Shown here: positions 34,180 to 43,511 of the stretch, piece by piece
Layout: every line of letters starts with the position of its first letter
Position numbering within the stretch: the stretch's first letter is position 1
Source: Cyclobacteriaceae bacterium
GTDB lineage: Bacteria > Bacteroidota > Bacteroidia > Cytophagales > Cyclobacteriaceae
Assembly (NCBI GenBank): GCA_019638355.1
Contig: JAHBTY010000002.1
Coordinates: 196,501 to 260,500, forward strand
Direction: 5' to 3'
DNA: 64,000 nt
Position numbers and translations under genes: made by a program
Notes under the pieces: generated by a model
The model's database searches: none
Told to the model about the DNA's origin: nothing
The model's input: only the letters and a program-made list of their open reading frames with translations

Positions 34180-34285
34180 GATTTTGATGTTTAGCGGCTA
34201 AGAAATTTATGAACAAAAATCTGAACTTACTATCAATTAGTCTGTATGCGTAACAAAGAGCTTCTAATTTTCTATGAATTCGTTT

Positions 34286-34645
34286 TTACTTTCTGGTTCT
34301 TTTGGCCAACCCAGTCATTAGAATTGATAATCCTCCCAAGAATGGTCCATAAACAATCAAAAACGAGTTACCCATGTTAATCAATCCCGTGTATGTTGCA
34401 ATAGTAATACCCGCGCCTAAAGAAGTTAGTATTGCACCAATAGAAATTAAGTCGATTGAAGCTTTATTATTTGATTTTATTAATACTCTTCTCTGCAATT
34501 CATTATCAACAAGCCGGACAATTATTTTGATTTCATCCTCTTGAAAATTATTCTTTTCTAAATCTCTCCTGACATCCGAGATTTCAAAATTTTTGTCGGA
34601 CAACTTCTCCAAATAAAAGTTAATGATCTTTGCTCTGTCTTCCAT
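34286..34645 (-). CDS. Small two-helix membrane protein, unknown
   Basis: The 119-residue protein has a soluble, charged N-terminal half (EDRAKIINFYLEKLSDKNF, then a run of Glu and Lys) and two C-terminal membrane helices (LISIGAILTSLGAGITIATY and FLIVYGPFLGGLSILMTG). I do not recognise it. Its codons are richer in A and T than in the neighbours, which may mean recent acquisition, though the sample is small. It follows the sugar isomerase gene on the same strand, after a terminator hairpin at 34668-34689, so it probably has its own promoter. Confidence 0.6.
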   Translation of the reverse strand: MEDRAKIINFYLEKLSDKNFEISDVRRDLEKNNFQEDEIKIIVRLVDNELQRRVLIKSNNKASIDLISIGAILTSLGAGITIATYTGLINMGNSFLIVYGPFLGGLSILMTGLAKRTRK

Positions 34646-34667
34646 TCTAACTTAGAAACCAAAATTG

Positions 34668-34689
34668 TTGCGGGCCACACGACCCGCAA
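34668..34689 (-). terminator. Terminator of the sugar isomerase gene
   Basis: TTGCGGG (34668-34674) pairs perfectly with CCCGCAA (34683-34689) across 8 bases. Read on the minus strand it lies just after the isomerase stop and is followed by CAATTTTGG. Confidence 0.7.
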
Positions 34690-34705
34690 TAATTTTAAAT
34701 TTATA

Positions 34706-35626
34706 TTAATACCCCCAACTCTTCATCACCTCATAATCTTCCTTCATGCACTCCAGCGGAGTTTTGCCTTGATAGGCTTCTTGTTCAATTATAAAATGAA
34801 CGGTTCCAGTATCACGACCCAGATCAACCACTTCCTTCAAGCTTACTATGCCTTTGCCTAAAATGGTGCTCTCAAATTTTCCATGCTCACCAGCTTCGGG
34901 CAATTCAATTTCATCTTTTACGTGCATGCTCTGAAACCGACCCGGATATTTGGTAATAACATCAATTGCTTTTGCGCCACCATTGTATAAATTGCCTGTA
35001 TCCAGTTGTTGCATCACCAGGTTCGGATCGGTCTCCATTAAAATAATATCGTACAACGTGCGGTCACCATACTTTTCGCTGAATTCGAAATCGTGATTAT
35101 GATACCCAAACATCATCCCTGACTTTTTACACAACTCACCACTCTTGTTAAAAATTTCTAGTTGTTTCTTCAAAGCGTCTTCCGATTTTCTAACAGATTC
35201 GTCCATCCACGGGCTTATTACATATTGTTGCCCCATAAATGCCGCGTCTTCAATGGTATATTTCCACTCATCGGTAAAATCATTTTTGGTTTCATCCCAA
35301 TGCTGAGGTGCCAACACGGTGTGGCCGCTGGGCATGGACATACCTAAATCGGTAAGAATTTTTTTAAACTCTTGCGGAGTCCATCCGTAAAACTTCCGCT
35401 CGCGGTACCACGCATGTTCTACATGCTGATAACCCATTTTTGCAAGCGCCTGTAACGTACCCAGCGGATCAGTACCCATTTCATCGCGCACGCAATACAA
35501 TTGCAAGCCTAATAAATGTTTTGGAGCTGCGGCTTCTTTGGTACCGGTAGCACATGCGGCCAGAAAAGAAGTTCCAGCCAGTGCAAATGCACTCTTCTTG
35601 ATAAATTCTCTGCGTGAGGTAGTCAT
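34706..35626 (-). CDS. Sugar phosphate isomerase/epimerase-like (TIM barrel), exported
   Basis: The 306-residue protein has a twin-arginine signal with a lipobox (SRREFIKKSAFALAGTSFL, then AAC) and an AP endonuclease 2 type TIM barrel with LGLQLYCVRDEM, the metal-site segment GYHNHDFEF, DTGNLYNGG and SMHVKDE. Members isomerise or epimerise sugars or inositols, usually with a divalent metal, but this group also includes proteins with unknown substrates. Tat export implies that it folds in the cytoplasm first. It has its own terminator. Confidence 0.9.
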   Translation of the reverse strand: MTTSRREFIKKSAFALAGTSFLAACATGTKEAAAPKHLLGLQLYCVRDEMGTDPLGTLQALAKMGYQHVEHAWYRERKFYGWTPQEFKKILTDLGMSMPSGHTVLAPQHWDETKNDFTDEWKYTIEDAAFMGQQYVISPWMDESVRKSEDALKKQLEIFNKSGELCKKSGMMFGYHNHDFEFSEKYGDRTLYDIILMETDPNLVMQQLDTGNLYNGGAKAIDVITKYPGRFQSMHVKDEIELPEAGEHGKFESTILGKGIVSLKEVVDLGRDTGTVHFIIEQEAYQGKTPLECMKEDYEVMKSWGY

Positions 35627-35703
35627 AGGTAGTAGTTTTTGTTAATGGAAAAGAAAGATAACAGAATCCGTTAAAACTCAACAGCCAATTTTTACCAGCG
35701 GAG

Positions 35704-36618
35704 TTAAAAGCCGGCCAGATAGGCTTTTAGTTTATCAGCAATTAGCAACATCTGTTTATATGCAAGCAAATCATGCGGAACCTGCTGCACGAAAGCAGCT
35801 AGTGCCTTTGCCCGCTGTGGATCGGTAACCTCATCTTTCAATTTACTCTGGTAAGTATGGATCGTAAATAAAATATGATTTGATTGAGGAAGTCTGGACA
35901 AAGTCTGATGTTCTACGCGCACAAAGATCTTCTCTCCTACATCAGCTGCTTGTAACGAGCTAGCTGTTTCCTGTAACAATTTCTGATACGCTTCTGATTG
36001 CCGTGTAGAAAGATCGAGCCAATCGCACACGCGAAAACCCCAGTTGTTGCGAACCACTGGTTTATGCACAGGTATTCTTTCCAATAATTTGTTGGCCGAT
36101 TGAATCATGCTCTCCGTAATCTGTGGCAGCGGAGCATGAACTTTAATAAAGTGCTGATTCATTTTGTCACTCAAACTCCAACCACTCGGAAAACATAATT
36201 GCCCGGCCACTACAATCAAATCCGAATTTAATAAAATCAAATCTTCCTGTACCTGTCGCCCAACCCACTCTAATGGCTGAAAGGGTAAAGTGTTGTTATC
36301 GCCCCAAACAAAAGTGTGCGTTTCGTTCAGTAAAAAGTTTTTCCAGTTCCATAAATTGCCTTCTTTAGAAAGTTGAAAATACTGCGGATAATTTTTAGCG
36401 AGACCGGTAAGTATAAGGTCAAGCGCTTCCCATTGAGCAAGGCTTGTGTTGGGGTTAGTCAGAAAATACCACTCCGGATTTTCAGTTAACATCTTCCGCT
36501 TCAACGAAATTTCATGCAGATAATGTTCATCACATTCTACCACACGTAGTTCGTCCGCCAACAAGCTGGTGCCCATCTTTAAATCAAAACCTTTGGCAAA
36601 TGGAAAGTAGGGAAGCAT
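35704..36618 (-). CDS. DUF3445 (haem-dependent oxidative N-demethylase-like)
   Basis: The 304-residue protein matches the DUF3445 family from its central motif CFPSGWSLSDKMNQHFIKVHAPLP and, near the end, RVEHQTLSRLPQSNHILFTI, each seen in part. Characterised members use haem with a separate reductase to demethylate dimethylamine; others, including fungal ones, have unrelated or unknown roles. No reductase gene is nearby, so the function here is open. It is 103 bp downstream of the glycogen synthase gene on the same strand, with a palindrome in between. Confidence 0.82.
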   Translation of the reverse strand: MLPYFPFAKGFDLKMGTSLLADELRVVECDEHYLHEISLKRKMLTENPEWYFLTNPNTSLAQWEALDLILTGLAKNYPQYFQLSKEGNLWNWKNFLLNETHTFVWGDNNTLPFQPLEWVGRQVQEDLILLNSDLIVVAGQLCFPSGWSLSDKMNQHFIKVHAPLPQITESMIQSANKLLERIPVHKPVVRNNWGFRVCDWLDLSTRQSEAYQKLLQETASSLQAADVGEKIFVRVEHQTLSRLPQSNHILFTIHTYQSKLKDEVTDPQRAKALAAFVQQVPHDLLAYKQMLLIADKLKAYLAGF

Positions 36619-36639
36619 TTTGGTTACTGGTTGCTATTT

Positions 36640-36657
36640 TCCCGATAGCTATCGGGA
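36640..36657. repeat. 18-bp perfect palindrome TCCCGATAGCTATCGGGA
   Basis: The palindrome is complete and lies in the 103-bp gap between the DUF3445 and glycogen synthase genes, flanked by GGTTACTGG-like bases. I recall such CCCGATAG palindromes as recurrent intergenic elements in Bacteroidota genomes, but could not check copy number. Confidence 0.75.
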
Positions 36658-36721
36658 GGTTTCTGGTTGGTTTGACTAACTCACTAAAAACCGATTACTA
36701 AATATTGTCTCTGGTAACTGG

Positions 36722-38539
36722 TTAATTCAATAACTTCTGATAAGCCTCTTCATAGTGTGTAATCAAATTATCCCAATCAAATGCAGAAGAATAGTTTTCT
36801 ACATTGTTACGTTGCATAATGCGGCTTCTGCGATCTTGTTGTAAAAACTTGTGCAGAAACACAGCCAACTGACGCGCACTCCAATCGAACGTGCGTTTAC
36901 CACGTTCTACTACAAACATGCCGCCCTTTTCATGGTCGGGCATGTTCTGCAATAAGTAATCACCAAAGCCACTTAAATCGCTGGTAACAGCCGGCACACC
37001 ACTGGCCATACATTCCAATGGAGTGTAACCCCATGGTTCGTAATAGCTGGGGAAAATTCCCAAATGGCAACCGCGCACAAACTGGCTATAATCCATTCCA
37101 AACAATGGATTGGTGGAGTTAATAAAATCCGGATGATAGACAATTTTTACTTTATCCTCTTTGCGATTCAATAAATTTCTGCGCACCAGAAACTGAAGTA
37201 TGTCATCATTGTCCTCATCAATCAGTTTATGCGTAACCGGCAAGGGCATTTTATTGCTCTTCCAGGATTGTATGGTTCTGCGGTAACGCAACTTCCAGTA
37301 TTCATCCACAAAATCATTTAGCTGCGGCAGTCGATGATCTTGCCGCATAGTACTTTCAAAAAACAATCGCTTACCAACTTGCCGCTGAATGGCATCGCAC
37401 GTTTGTCGAATTTCTTCCATTACTGCGCGCGACTGCAACACCTCGGGTTTAATGCTGTAGAAATCGCGTTTGGTTACAAAGAACATGACTACCGTTAAAT
37501 CGGATTTTTCTTCTTTCAATTGGTGATTGAGATGTATCAATGCTTCCAGCGTGAGATCAAAGCCTTTGTTTTTGTACTCGTAACGTCCCGATGTAAAAAA
37601 GTAAACAGTCTTATCCAGATCAAACGCATACGAGTTAAAGAAATGCCCCATCACAAACTCATGTATCTGCTCTTTGTATTGCGAATGCAGATTCTGAAAC
37701 TCGTGCAACGCTTCAAACCGTTGTATATTCAAACCATTTGGCAAAATAAAATCGGGTTTTCTGCGTAGCAGATGTTTACATTCGCGAGCCGTAACATCGC
37801 TTACGGTTGTCATTACATCGCATTTCTGTGCACAGCCATATTCAATAGCCGCTTCCGTTTCTACACCAAACTTACCGGCTTCATCTTCCCATTTAAAAAA
37901 TGGAAGGTGTGCATAAAATAGTGGCGAGTTAATGGCCAGGTGCCGACCCAACTGTGTGGCATGGGTGGTAAAAATAGTTCGCACCGGTAGTGCTTCACGT
38001 TTAATATCCAGTATCGGTAAGCCTGCCATCCACTCATGAAAATGAGCCAACAGTTTGTAATCGTTACTTGCAATTTTTACCAACTCATCAACAAACAATT
38101 TGGTGAGGTAAGCAAATCCTATTACCTGGTCAATTAATTCATTTTTTTCAGGCGTACTAACGGCATGATTTTTCCACAACAAATACTTAATCACATTGCG
38201 GACTTTTTCTTCAACCGCATTGGGGTTAAGTAAAATCACGCGTGGCTTTCCGGTAATCAACCAATCGGCATACATAACTTCATAGCCTCGCTTGCGCAGA
38301 TTGGCTGCTGCAAGTCCAAACACATCCGCTGCATCATCTAAAGGTTCAAGTTCTGCTAAAATATTTTTATTCAGGTAGGGACCAACCATACAATAATGTC
38401 CACTATGGTTGCGAGTCATAGCAGGAGCTTTGGAACGAATTACCGTATAAATTCCGCCAACCTGATTACAAACTTCCCAGGCTACTTCAATGAGTAAATG
38501 ATTGGGGTTTGATTTTGTTCGTGAAGTCCTCTTTGTCAT
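36722..38539 (-). CDS. Glycogen synthase, GT3 (eukaryotic-type)
   Basis: The protein is 605 residues from the ATG at 38539; a TTG extension to 38581 is rejected. It has the GT3 opening LLIEVAWEVCNQVGGIYTV, the donor-site segment RYEYKNKGFDLTLEALI, and the C-terminal YYEPWGYTPLECMASGVPAV with the catalytic E-x7-E pair. GT3 enzymes extend glycogen, normally using UDP-glucose, as in animals and yeast, unlike the GT5 GlgA of most bacteria. The glycogen phosphorylase at 46915-48615 supplies the degradative counterpart. No branching or ADP-glucose enzyme is present here. Confidence 0.92.
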   Translation of the reverse strand: MTKRTSRTKSNPNHLLIEVAWEVCNQVGGIYTVIRSKAPAMTRNHSGHYCMVGPYLNKNILAELEPLDDAADVFGLAAANLRKRGYEVMYADWLITGKPRVILLNPNAVEEKVRNVIKYLLWKNHAVSTPEKNELIDQVIGFAYLTKLFVDELVKIASNDYKLLAHFHEWMAGLPILDIKREALPVRTIFTTHATQLGRHLAINSPLFYAHLPFFKWEDEAGKFGVETEAAIEYGCAQKCDVMTTVSDVTARECKHLLRRKPDFILPNGLNIQRFEALHEFQNLHSQYKEQIHEFVMGHFFNSYAFDLDKTVYFFTSGRYEYKNKGFDLTLEALIHLNHQLKEEKSDLTVVMFFVTKRDFYSIKPEVLQSRAVMEEIRQTCDAIQRQVGKRLFFESTMRQDHRLPQLNDFVDEYWKLRYRRTIQSWKSNKMPLPVTHKLIDEDNDDILQFLVRRNLLNRKEDKVKIVYHPDFINSTNPLFGMDYSQFVRGCHLGIFPSYYEPWGYTPLECMASGVPAVTSDLSGFGDYLLQNMPDHEKGGMFVVERGKRTFDWSARQLAVFLHKFLQQDRRSRIMQRNNVENYSSAFDWDNLITHYEEAYQKLLN

Positions 38540-38661
38540 AGTGCGAGTCAAACTGGCTGGTAGTGAACCAATTTCGATCAATTTAATGACAAAATTTCTT
38601 AAAAAGATATTCTTTTGTATGTGGATTCAGATTTGATGCTTCGCAGGTAAAATCATCTGTT

Positions 38662-41277
38662 ATGACATTCGATAAATTCACTATAAAATCTCAAGAGGCT
38701 TTACAGAAGTCGGCTGAGATAGCTACGGCCCATCAACAACAAGCTATTGAGCCGGGGCATATTTTAAAAGCTATTCTGGAAACAGATGAGAATGTTTCTA
38801 CTTATGTGTTCAAAAAACTGAACATTAATGCCAACATTCTTGAAACCAAACTGGCTGAACTTGTAAACGGTTATCCTAAAGTAAGCGGCCAGCAAGCGTA
38901 TTTATCAGCGGCTTCCAACAACGTGTTGCAGCAAGCCGAAAAAGAACTGCGCGAATTCAAAGACGAATTCATTGCTATTGAACACCTTTTGTTAGGCTTA
39001 CTTAATTCAAAAGACAAAGTAGGTGCACTTATGAAAGATGCGGGCTTCGAAAAAAGTTCGCTCATCAAAGCCATTAAAGAATTGCGCGGTGGCGCTTCCG
39101 TTACCGATCAAAATGCAGAAGCCAAGTATAAATCGCTTGAGCGCTATTCCAAAAACTTAAACGCATTGGCTAAAGCTGGAAAAATTGATCCGGTAATTGG
39201 TCGCGATGAAGAGATCAGGCGCGTGTTGCAGATTCTTTCGCGCAGAACCAAAAACAACCCAATTCTTTTAGGCGAACCCGGTGTTGGTAAAACTGCTATT
39301 GTTGAAGGTATGGCTCAACGCATTGTAAATGGCGATGTGCCTGAAAACTTAAAATCCAAAACATTGGTTTCGTTGGATATGGGTTTGCTCGTGGCCGGAG
39401 CGAAATACAAAGGCGAGTTTGAAGAACGATTGAAAGCGGTTATTAAAGAAGTAACCGATTCGAATGGTGAAATCATTTTGTTTATTGATGAAATCCACAC
39501 CTTGATTGGTGCCGGTGGTGGCGAGGGCGCTATGGATGCTGCTAATTTATTAAAGCCAGCATTGGCTAGAGGTGAACTCCATGCGATTGGTGCTACTACT
39601 CTAAAAGAATATCAGAAATACATCGAGAAAGACAAAGCGCTTGAACGCAGGTTTCAATCCGTTTTGGTAGATGAACCATCGGTGGAAGATTCAATTTCTA
39701 TCCTTCGCGGTATAAAAGATAAATACGAACTGCACCACGGTGTGCGTATTAAAGACGATGCGGTAATTGCTTCGGTAGAATTATCCAGCAGGTATATTTC
39801 AGAACGTTTTCTTCCCGATAAGGCAATCGACTTAATGGATGAAGCCGCTTCGAAGTTGCGTTTGGAAATGGATTCGTTGCCCGAAGAACTGGATGAACTC
39901 AATCGCAAGATCATGCAGTTGGAAATTGAACGCGAAGCCATCCGCAGAGAAAAAGATAAAGACAAAGAAGTAATTCTTACGAAAGAAATTGCCGAGCTGA
40001 GCGGACAACGCAACACCCTAAAAGCACAGTGGGAAAATGAAAAAGGAATTGTAAACAACCTGCGTGCAGAAAAAGAAAATCTGGAAAGGTTAAAGCAAGA
40101 AGCTGAACAAGCCGAGAAGGCCGGTGATTACGGTCGCGTGGCTGAAATCAGGTATGGTAAAATAACCGAGGCTGAAAAACGTCTTAAAGCAATGCAGGAC
40201 CAGATGAAAGCGATGCAAGGCGAACACTCGCTTTTGAAGGAAGAGGTTGACAGTGATGATATTGCTGAAGTAGTGGCACGCTGGACGGGCATACCCGTAA
40301 GTAAGATGCTGCAAAGCGAACGCGAAAAGTTGCTAACGCTGGAAGATGAACTGAGCAAGCGTGTAGCAGGTCAGGAAGAAGCCATTCGCGCGTTGAGTGA
40401 TGCCGTGCGCAGAAGTCGTGCGGGATTACAAGATCCGAAGCGGCCTATTGGTTCGTTTATCTTTATGGGCACCACAGGTGTTGGAAAAACAGAGTTATCA
40501 AAAGCGTTAGCCGATTACCTGTTTAACGATGAGAACGCAATGGTACGCATTGATATGAGCGAGTACCAGGAGCGTCATAGTGTGAGCAGATTGATTGGCG
40601 CACCGCCCGGTTATGTGGGGTACGATGAAGGCGGACAATTAACAGAAGCTGTACGCAGAAAACCGTATTCGGTAATTCTGTTGGACGAAATTGAAAAGGC
40701 ACACCCCGATGTGTTTAACATTTTATTACAAGTGTTGGATGATGGCCGGTTAACGGATAGCAAAGGTCGCGTTGCGAATTTTAAAAACACGATTGTAATC
40801 ATGACCACCAACATTGGTTCGCATATAATTCAAGAGAACTTCGAAAAAATTACTGACGAAAATTATTTTGAAGTTTTGGAAAGCACCAAAGACGAGGTGC
40901 TGGCCATGTTGAAGAAATCGGTACGGCCAGAGTTTATCAACCGCATTGATGAAATCATCATGTTCCGTCCGTTGAGTAAAACAGATATTAGAAAAATTGT
41001 AGAAATACAATTTAAGTTGGTGCAGAAACGTTTGTTAGAAAGTGGCGTTAAACTTGATATAGCTGAGGCCGCATTGGAACGTTTGGCTAAACTGGGTTAC
41101 GATCCGCAATTTGGTGCAAGGCCTTTAAAACGGGTAATGCAGCGCGAAATTTTAAATGAACTTTCGAAACAAATTTTAGCAGGCAAAGTGAACAAAGACA
41201 GCGTAATCTTTGTTGAATTGAAAAACGGGGTTGAATTTGAGTTTATCAACCTGGATGATGTGGAAATTGTGAATTAA
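38662..41277 (+). CDS. clpB: ATP-dependent disaggregase ClpB
   Basis: The 871-residue chaperone has a Clp N-terminal domain (about 1-150), a first AAA+ module (Walker [10 protein letters not shown] near 204), the long coiled-coil M-domain (about 400-530), and a second AAA+ module (GTTGVGKTE near 603) ending in a C-terminal D2 small domain. ClpB is a hexamer that extracts proteins from aggregates together with DnaK. A -7-like TTCTTTTG occurs at 38610-38617, with no sigma-32 or CIRCE site visible. It is divergent from glycogen synthase, and a strong terminator follows. Confidence 0.98.
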   Translation: MTFDKFTIKSQEALQKSAEIATAHQQQAIEPGHILKAILETDENVSTYVFKKLNINANILETKLAELVNGYPKVSGQQAYLSAASNNVLQQAEKELREFKDEFIAIEHLLLGLLNSKDKVGALMKDAGFEKSSLIKAIKELRGGASVTDQNAEAKYKSLERYSKNLNALAKAGKIDPVIGRDEEIRRVLQILSRRTKNNPILLGEPGVGKTAIVEGMAQRIVNGDVPENLKSKTLVSLDMGLLVAGAKYKGEFEERLKAVIKEVTDSNGEIILFIDEIHTLIGAGGGEGAMDAANLLKPALARGELHAIGATTLKEYQKYIEKDKALERRFQSVLVDEPSVEDSISILRGIKDKYELHHGVRIKDDAVIASVELSSRYISERFLPDKAIDLMDEAASKLRLEMDSLPEELDELNRKIMQLEIEREAIRREKDKDKEVILTKEIAELSGQRNTLKAQWENEKGIVNNLRAEKENLERLKQEAEQAEKAGDYGRVAEIRYGKITEAEKRLKAMQDQMKAMQGEHSLLKEEVDSDDIAEVVARWTGIPVSKMLQSEREKLLTLEDELSKRVAGQEEAIRALSDAVRRSRAGLQDPKRPIGSFIFMGTTGVGKTELSKALADYLFNDENAMVRIDMSEYQERHSVSRLIGAPPGYVGYDEGGQLTEAVRRKPYSVILLDEIEKAHPDVFNILLQVLDDGRLTDSKGRVANFKNTIVIMTTNIGSHIIQENFEKITDENYFEVLESTKDEVLAMLKKSVRPEFINRIDEIIMFRPLSKTDIRKIVEIQFKLVQKRLLESGVKLDIAEAALERLAKLGYDPQFGARPLKRVMQREILNELSKQILAGKVNKDSVIFVELKNGVEFEFINLDDVEIVN

Positions 41278-41298
41278 TTAACAATAAAGACTGTGAGG

Positions 41299-41367
41299 TC
41301 CCGGGTTCTCCGGGAAGTGTTGTGGGGTTTGGTTTTTGGGGTTAGGGCGGGCTGAGGGGCCCGCCCT
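41299..41367 (+). terminator. Tandem hairpins terminating clpB
   Basis: TCCCGG (41299-41304) pairs with CCGGGA (41310-41315). Further on, AGGGCGGGC (41344-41352) pairs perfectly with GCCCGCCCT (41359-41367) and is followed by TCATTTT. The second is the strong terminator and may also stop the convergent potassium channel gene. Confidence 0.82.
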
Positions 41368-41372
41368 TCATT

Positions 41373-42428
41373 TTATGCCTCTTCATGAATCAAAAATTGT
41401 TTTTTCAATTTAGTGCGCGCGGTGCCATCCATCATCATAACCAGGTAATCGCCTTCTTCAATCGTTACCGCTCCTTCAGGGTTTTTCATAAAATGGCGCT
41501 TGCCATCTTTCATTTTTACCAGGCCAACTAAAATTACATTGCAGGTTTTTTTTAAATCGAAGTAAGCCTTATCGTAAAATGTTCCAATAAAAGAATTTCC
41601 TGCAGGCACTTTCATTTGTTTAATGTCGTAATCCGTTTCAGTTTGGGCATACGCTAAAATCTCTTCGCTAAACAAAGCCACATCGGGCTCGAAAATATAA
41701 CTGGCCATTAACTTAGCCGAAATTTCATTCTTGCAGATGGTATAAGTAACTCCGGCATTCTGAAAGGTGTTTTTCAGGTTTCCATTATCCAGCGTTACTA
41801 CATAATTCAGGTTAGAGAAATGTTTTTTCAGGTTAATCACGTACACCAGCTTCTCGGTGTCGTCATTCATATTCACAAATACAATTGAGGCCTGGCGAAT
41901 GTTCGATTTCTCCAACATGTCGTAATTGGAGTAATCGGTGTACAGGGTGTAAACCTGATCGGAGTTGTAATATTCCCGAATGGAATCGATTGATGACCGG
42001 TCTTTGGTAATGATGGCCACTTGCTTGCCGGCCGCCACCAGGTGACTGATTACCGATTTTCCAAAGTCGTTCCAACCTATAATCACTACGTGATTCTTAA
42101 AGTCGGTACCATTCAGGCCCAACTCACGCTGTTCTCTTACTGTATTCATAAAATTTGTAATCTGACTTATCACTAAACCGTAAATACCAAGACTGGATAG
42201 CATTACTATAAAACCGATTGTGCGCCCTGCATAGGTTACGGGTACTACATCGCCATAACCAATGGTAGTAATGGTTGCCACCACATACCACAGGGCATCT
42301 TGCCAGGTAGCCATGTCTGAGTTGGGTGCATCCTGCTCCAGGTAATGGAGCCAAAAAACAATAACGGTATAAAAAAGCAGTACACTTGATAAACGGTAAA
42401 CCAGTTTTTTATAGGTAGTTCGTTTCAC
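41373..42428 (-). CDS. Two-helix potassium channel with RCK/TrkA-N domain
   Basis: The 351-residue protein starts at GTG and has two membrane helices (LSSVLLFYTVIVFWLHYL and IGFIVMLSSLGIYGLVIS) around a pore loop with the selectivity filter TTIGYGD (residues 54-60). A cytoplasmic RCK domain follows, with the Rossmann start HVVIIGWNDFGKSVI, and then a TrkA-C domain. It should be a ligand-gated K+ channel of the MthK/Kch type. It ends next to the clpB terminator and is upstream of nothing else on its strand; the cytochrome c gene ends 53 bp before its start. Confidence 0.93.
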   Translation of the reverse strand: MKRTTYKKLVYRLSSVLLFYTVIVFWLHYLEQDAPNSDMATWQDALWYVVATITTIGYGDVVPVTYAGRTIGFIVMLSSLGIYGLVISQITNFMNTVREQRELGLNGTDFKNHVVIIGWNDFGKSVISHLVAAGKQVAIITKDRSSIDSIREYYNSDQVYTLYTDYSNYDMLEKSNIRQASIVFVNMNDDTEKLVYVINLKKHFSNLNYVVTLDNGNLKNTFQNAGVTYTICKNEISAKLMASYIFEPDVALFSEEILAYAQTETDYDIKQMKVPAGNSFIGTFYDKAYFDLKKTCNVILVGLVKMKDGKRHFMKNPEGAVTIEEGDYLVMMMDGTARTKLKKQFLIHEEA

Positions 42429-42481
42429 GCAAGGCTTTGGTAACGGTAGAAAATTAGAAAAAAAACAGGACTAACTAAAAA

Positions 42482-42898
42482 TCATGGCGTTTCAGAACAG
42501 GTGTCAAGTATGAGAGACGCCTGATTTACCTCTACCATTTCGCTGGTGTTGCCCCAACTGTTGAGGATATAAGTTACTATTTCGGCTATCTCCAGTTCAG
42601 TTAGGGAAGGTATGCCGGGCATGGCTTTGTTATAGGTAATTCCGTTTACAATCATCTCGCCTTCTACTCCGTATTTTATCAAACAGAGTACAGCTTCCGG
42701 ACCTTTTTCAAGAAAATCGGATTTGGCTAATGGTGGATACAACTTTCCCAAACCCGAACCATCGGCCTGGTGACAATTGGCGCAATGTTGTTGATAGAGA
42801 ACTTCGCCTTCGGCATAGTATTGTTGAAACTTAACATCGCGCTGGCCCGGCACACAGGCAATAGCCAGGAATATGAACCCAACAATACTATTGCGCAT
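42482..42898 (-). CDS. Small c-type cytochrome
   Basis: The 138-residue protein has one haem-binding motif (CANCH, in LYQQHCANCHQADGSGLG) and, further on, the axial methionine region ITYNKAMPGIPSL. The N-terminus has a short hydrophobic signal ending in IACVP, possibly a lipobox. It would carry electrons in the periplasm. Its first 11 bases overlap the end of the SCO gene, so it is translated from the same message. Confidence 0.92.
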   Translation of the reverse strand: MRNSIVGFIFLAIACVPGQRDVKFQQYYAEGEVLYQQHCANCHQADGSGLGKLYPPLAKSDFLEKGPEAVLCLIKYGVEGEMIVNGITYNKAMPGIPSLTELEIAEIVTYILNSWGNTSEMVEVNQASLILDTCSETP

Positions 42899-43511
42899 CT
42901 TCCCTGCGGAGTTTCTTGATGTCGGCTATCAGTTTGTTTACTTCGGCTTCCTTGGTGCCATCGTACTTACCGCGAATACGTTGCTTCTTATCGATTAATA
43001 AAAAGGCACCACTGTGAATAAACCCATCGGGCTCACTTTTGTCTTCCATAGCTGTAGCGAAGTAACTGGTTTGTGCTATTTTGTAAATGGAATCTTTTAC
43101 ACCGGTAACAAAATGCCAACGATTACTGGTAACACCTAAACGTTCAGCAAAATCGTGAAGCAGTGCCACCGTATCATATTCCGGATCGATCGTATGTGAA
43201 AGAATTTTTACATCGGGCATTTCGGCTGTAGCTTCGTACACACGCAACATTTGGGTTTTCATAATCGGGCAAATGGTGCGGCACGAGGTAAAGAAAAAAT
43301 CGGCCACGTATATCTGATCTTTAAAAGTAGCATTGGTAATTACAGCGCTATCCTGATCTACAAATTGATAGGGCGCAATGGTGTGATAAACTGTATCGGT
43401 GCCTACCAACTCGCGCTGCCCAAAAATGGGTAACGGCTTTTCATTTCCACATGCCATTAGTAACACCGTGCCAAACACAGCAGCCTGAACACTACTCCAT
43501 TGTAATTTCAT
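42888..43511 (-). CDS. SCO1/SenC family copper chaperone/thioredoxin-like protein
   Basis: The 207-residue lipoprotein (signal ending LLMACGNE) has the SCO copper motif CRTICP (about residue 75) and the distant histidine in GFIHSGAFLLID, which with the two Cys forms the Cu site. SCO proteins assemble the CuA centre of cytochrome c oxidase or act as thiol reductases. It overlaps the MOSC gene upstream by 20 bases and the cytochrome c gene downstream by 11, so the three form one tight operon. No oxidase subunit gene is present in the window. Confidence 0.94.
   Translation of the reverse strand: MKLQWSSVQAAVFGTVLLMACGNEKPLPIFGQRELVGTDTVYHTIAPYQFVDQDSAVITNATFKDQIYVADFFFTSCRTICPIMKTQMLRVYEATAEMPDVKILSHTIDPEYDTVALLHDFAERLGVTSNRWHFVTGVKDSIYKIAQTSYFATAMEDKSEPDGFIHSGAFLLIDKKQRIRGKYDGTKEAEVNKLIADIKKLRREDAQ

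Noticed and set aside
39654-40058. 134-codon frame antisense to clpB
   Set aside because: It lies wholly inside the M-domain and D1 coding region of clpB, is Ser-rich by mirror-code effects, and shows no motif.
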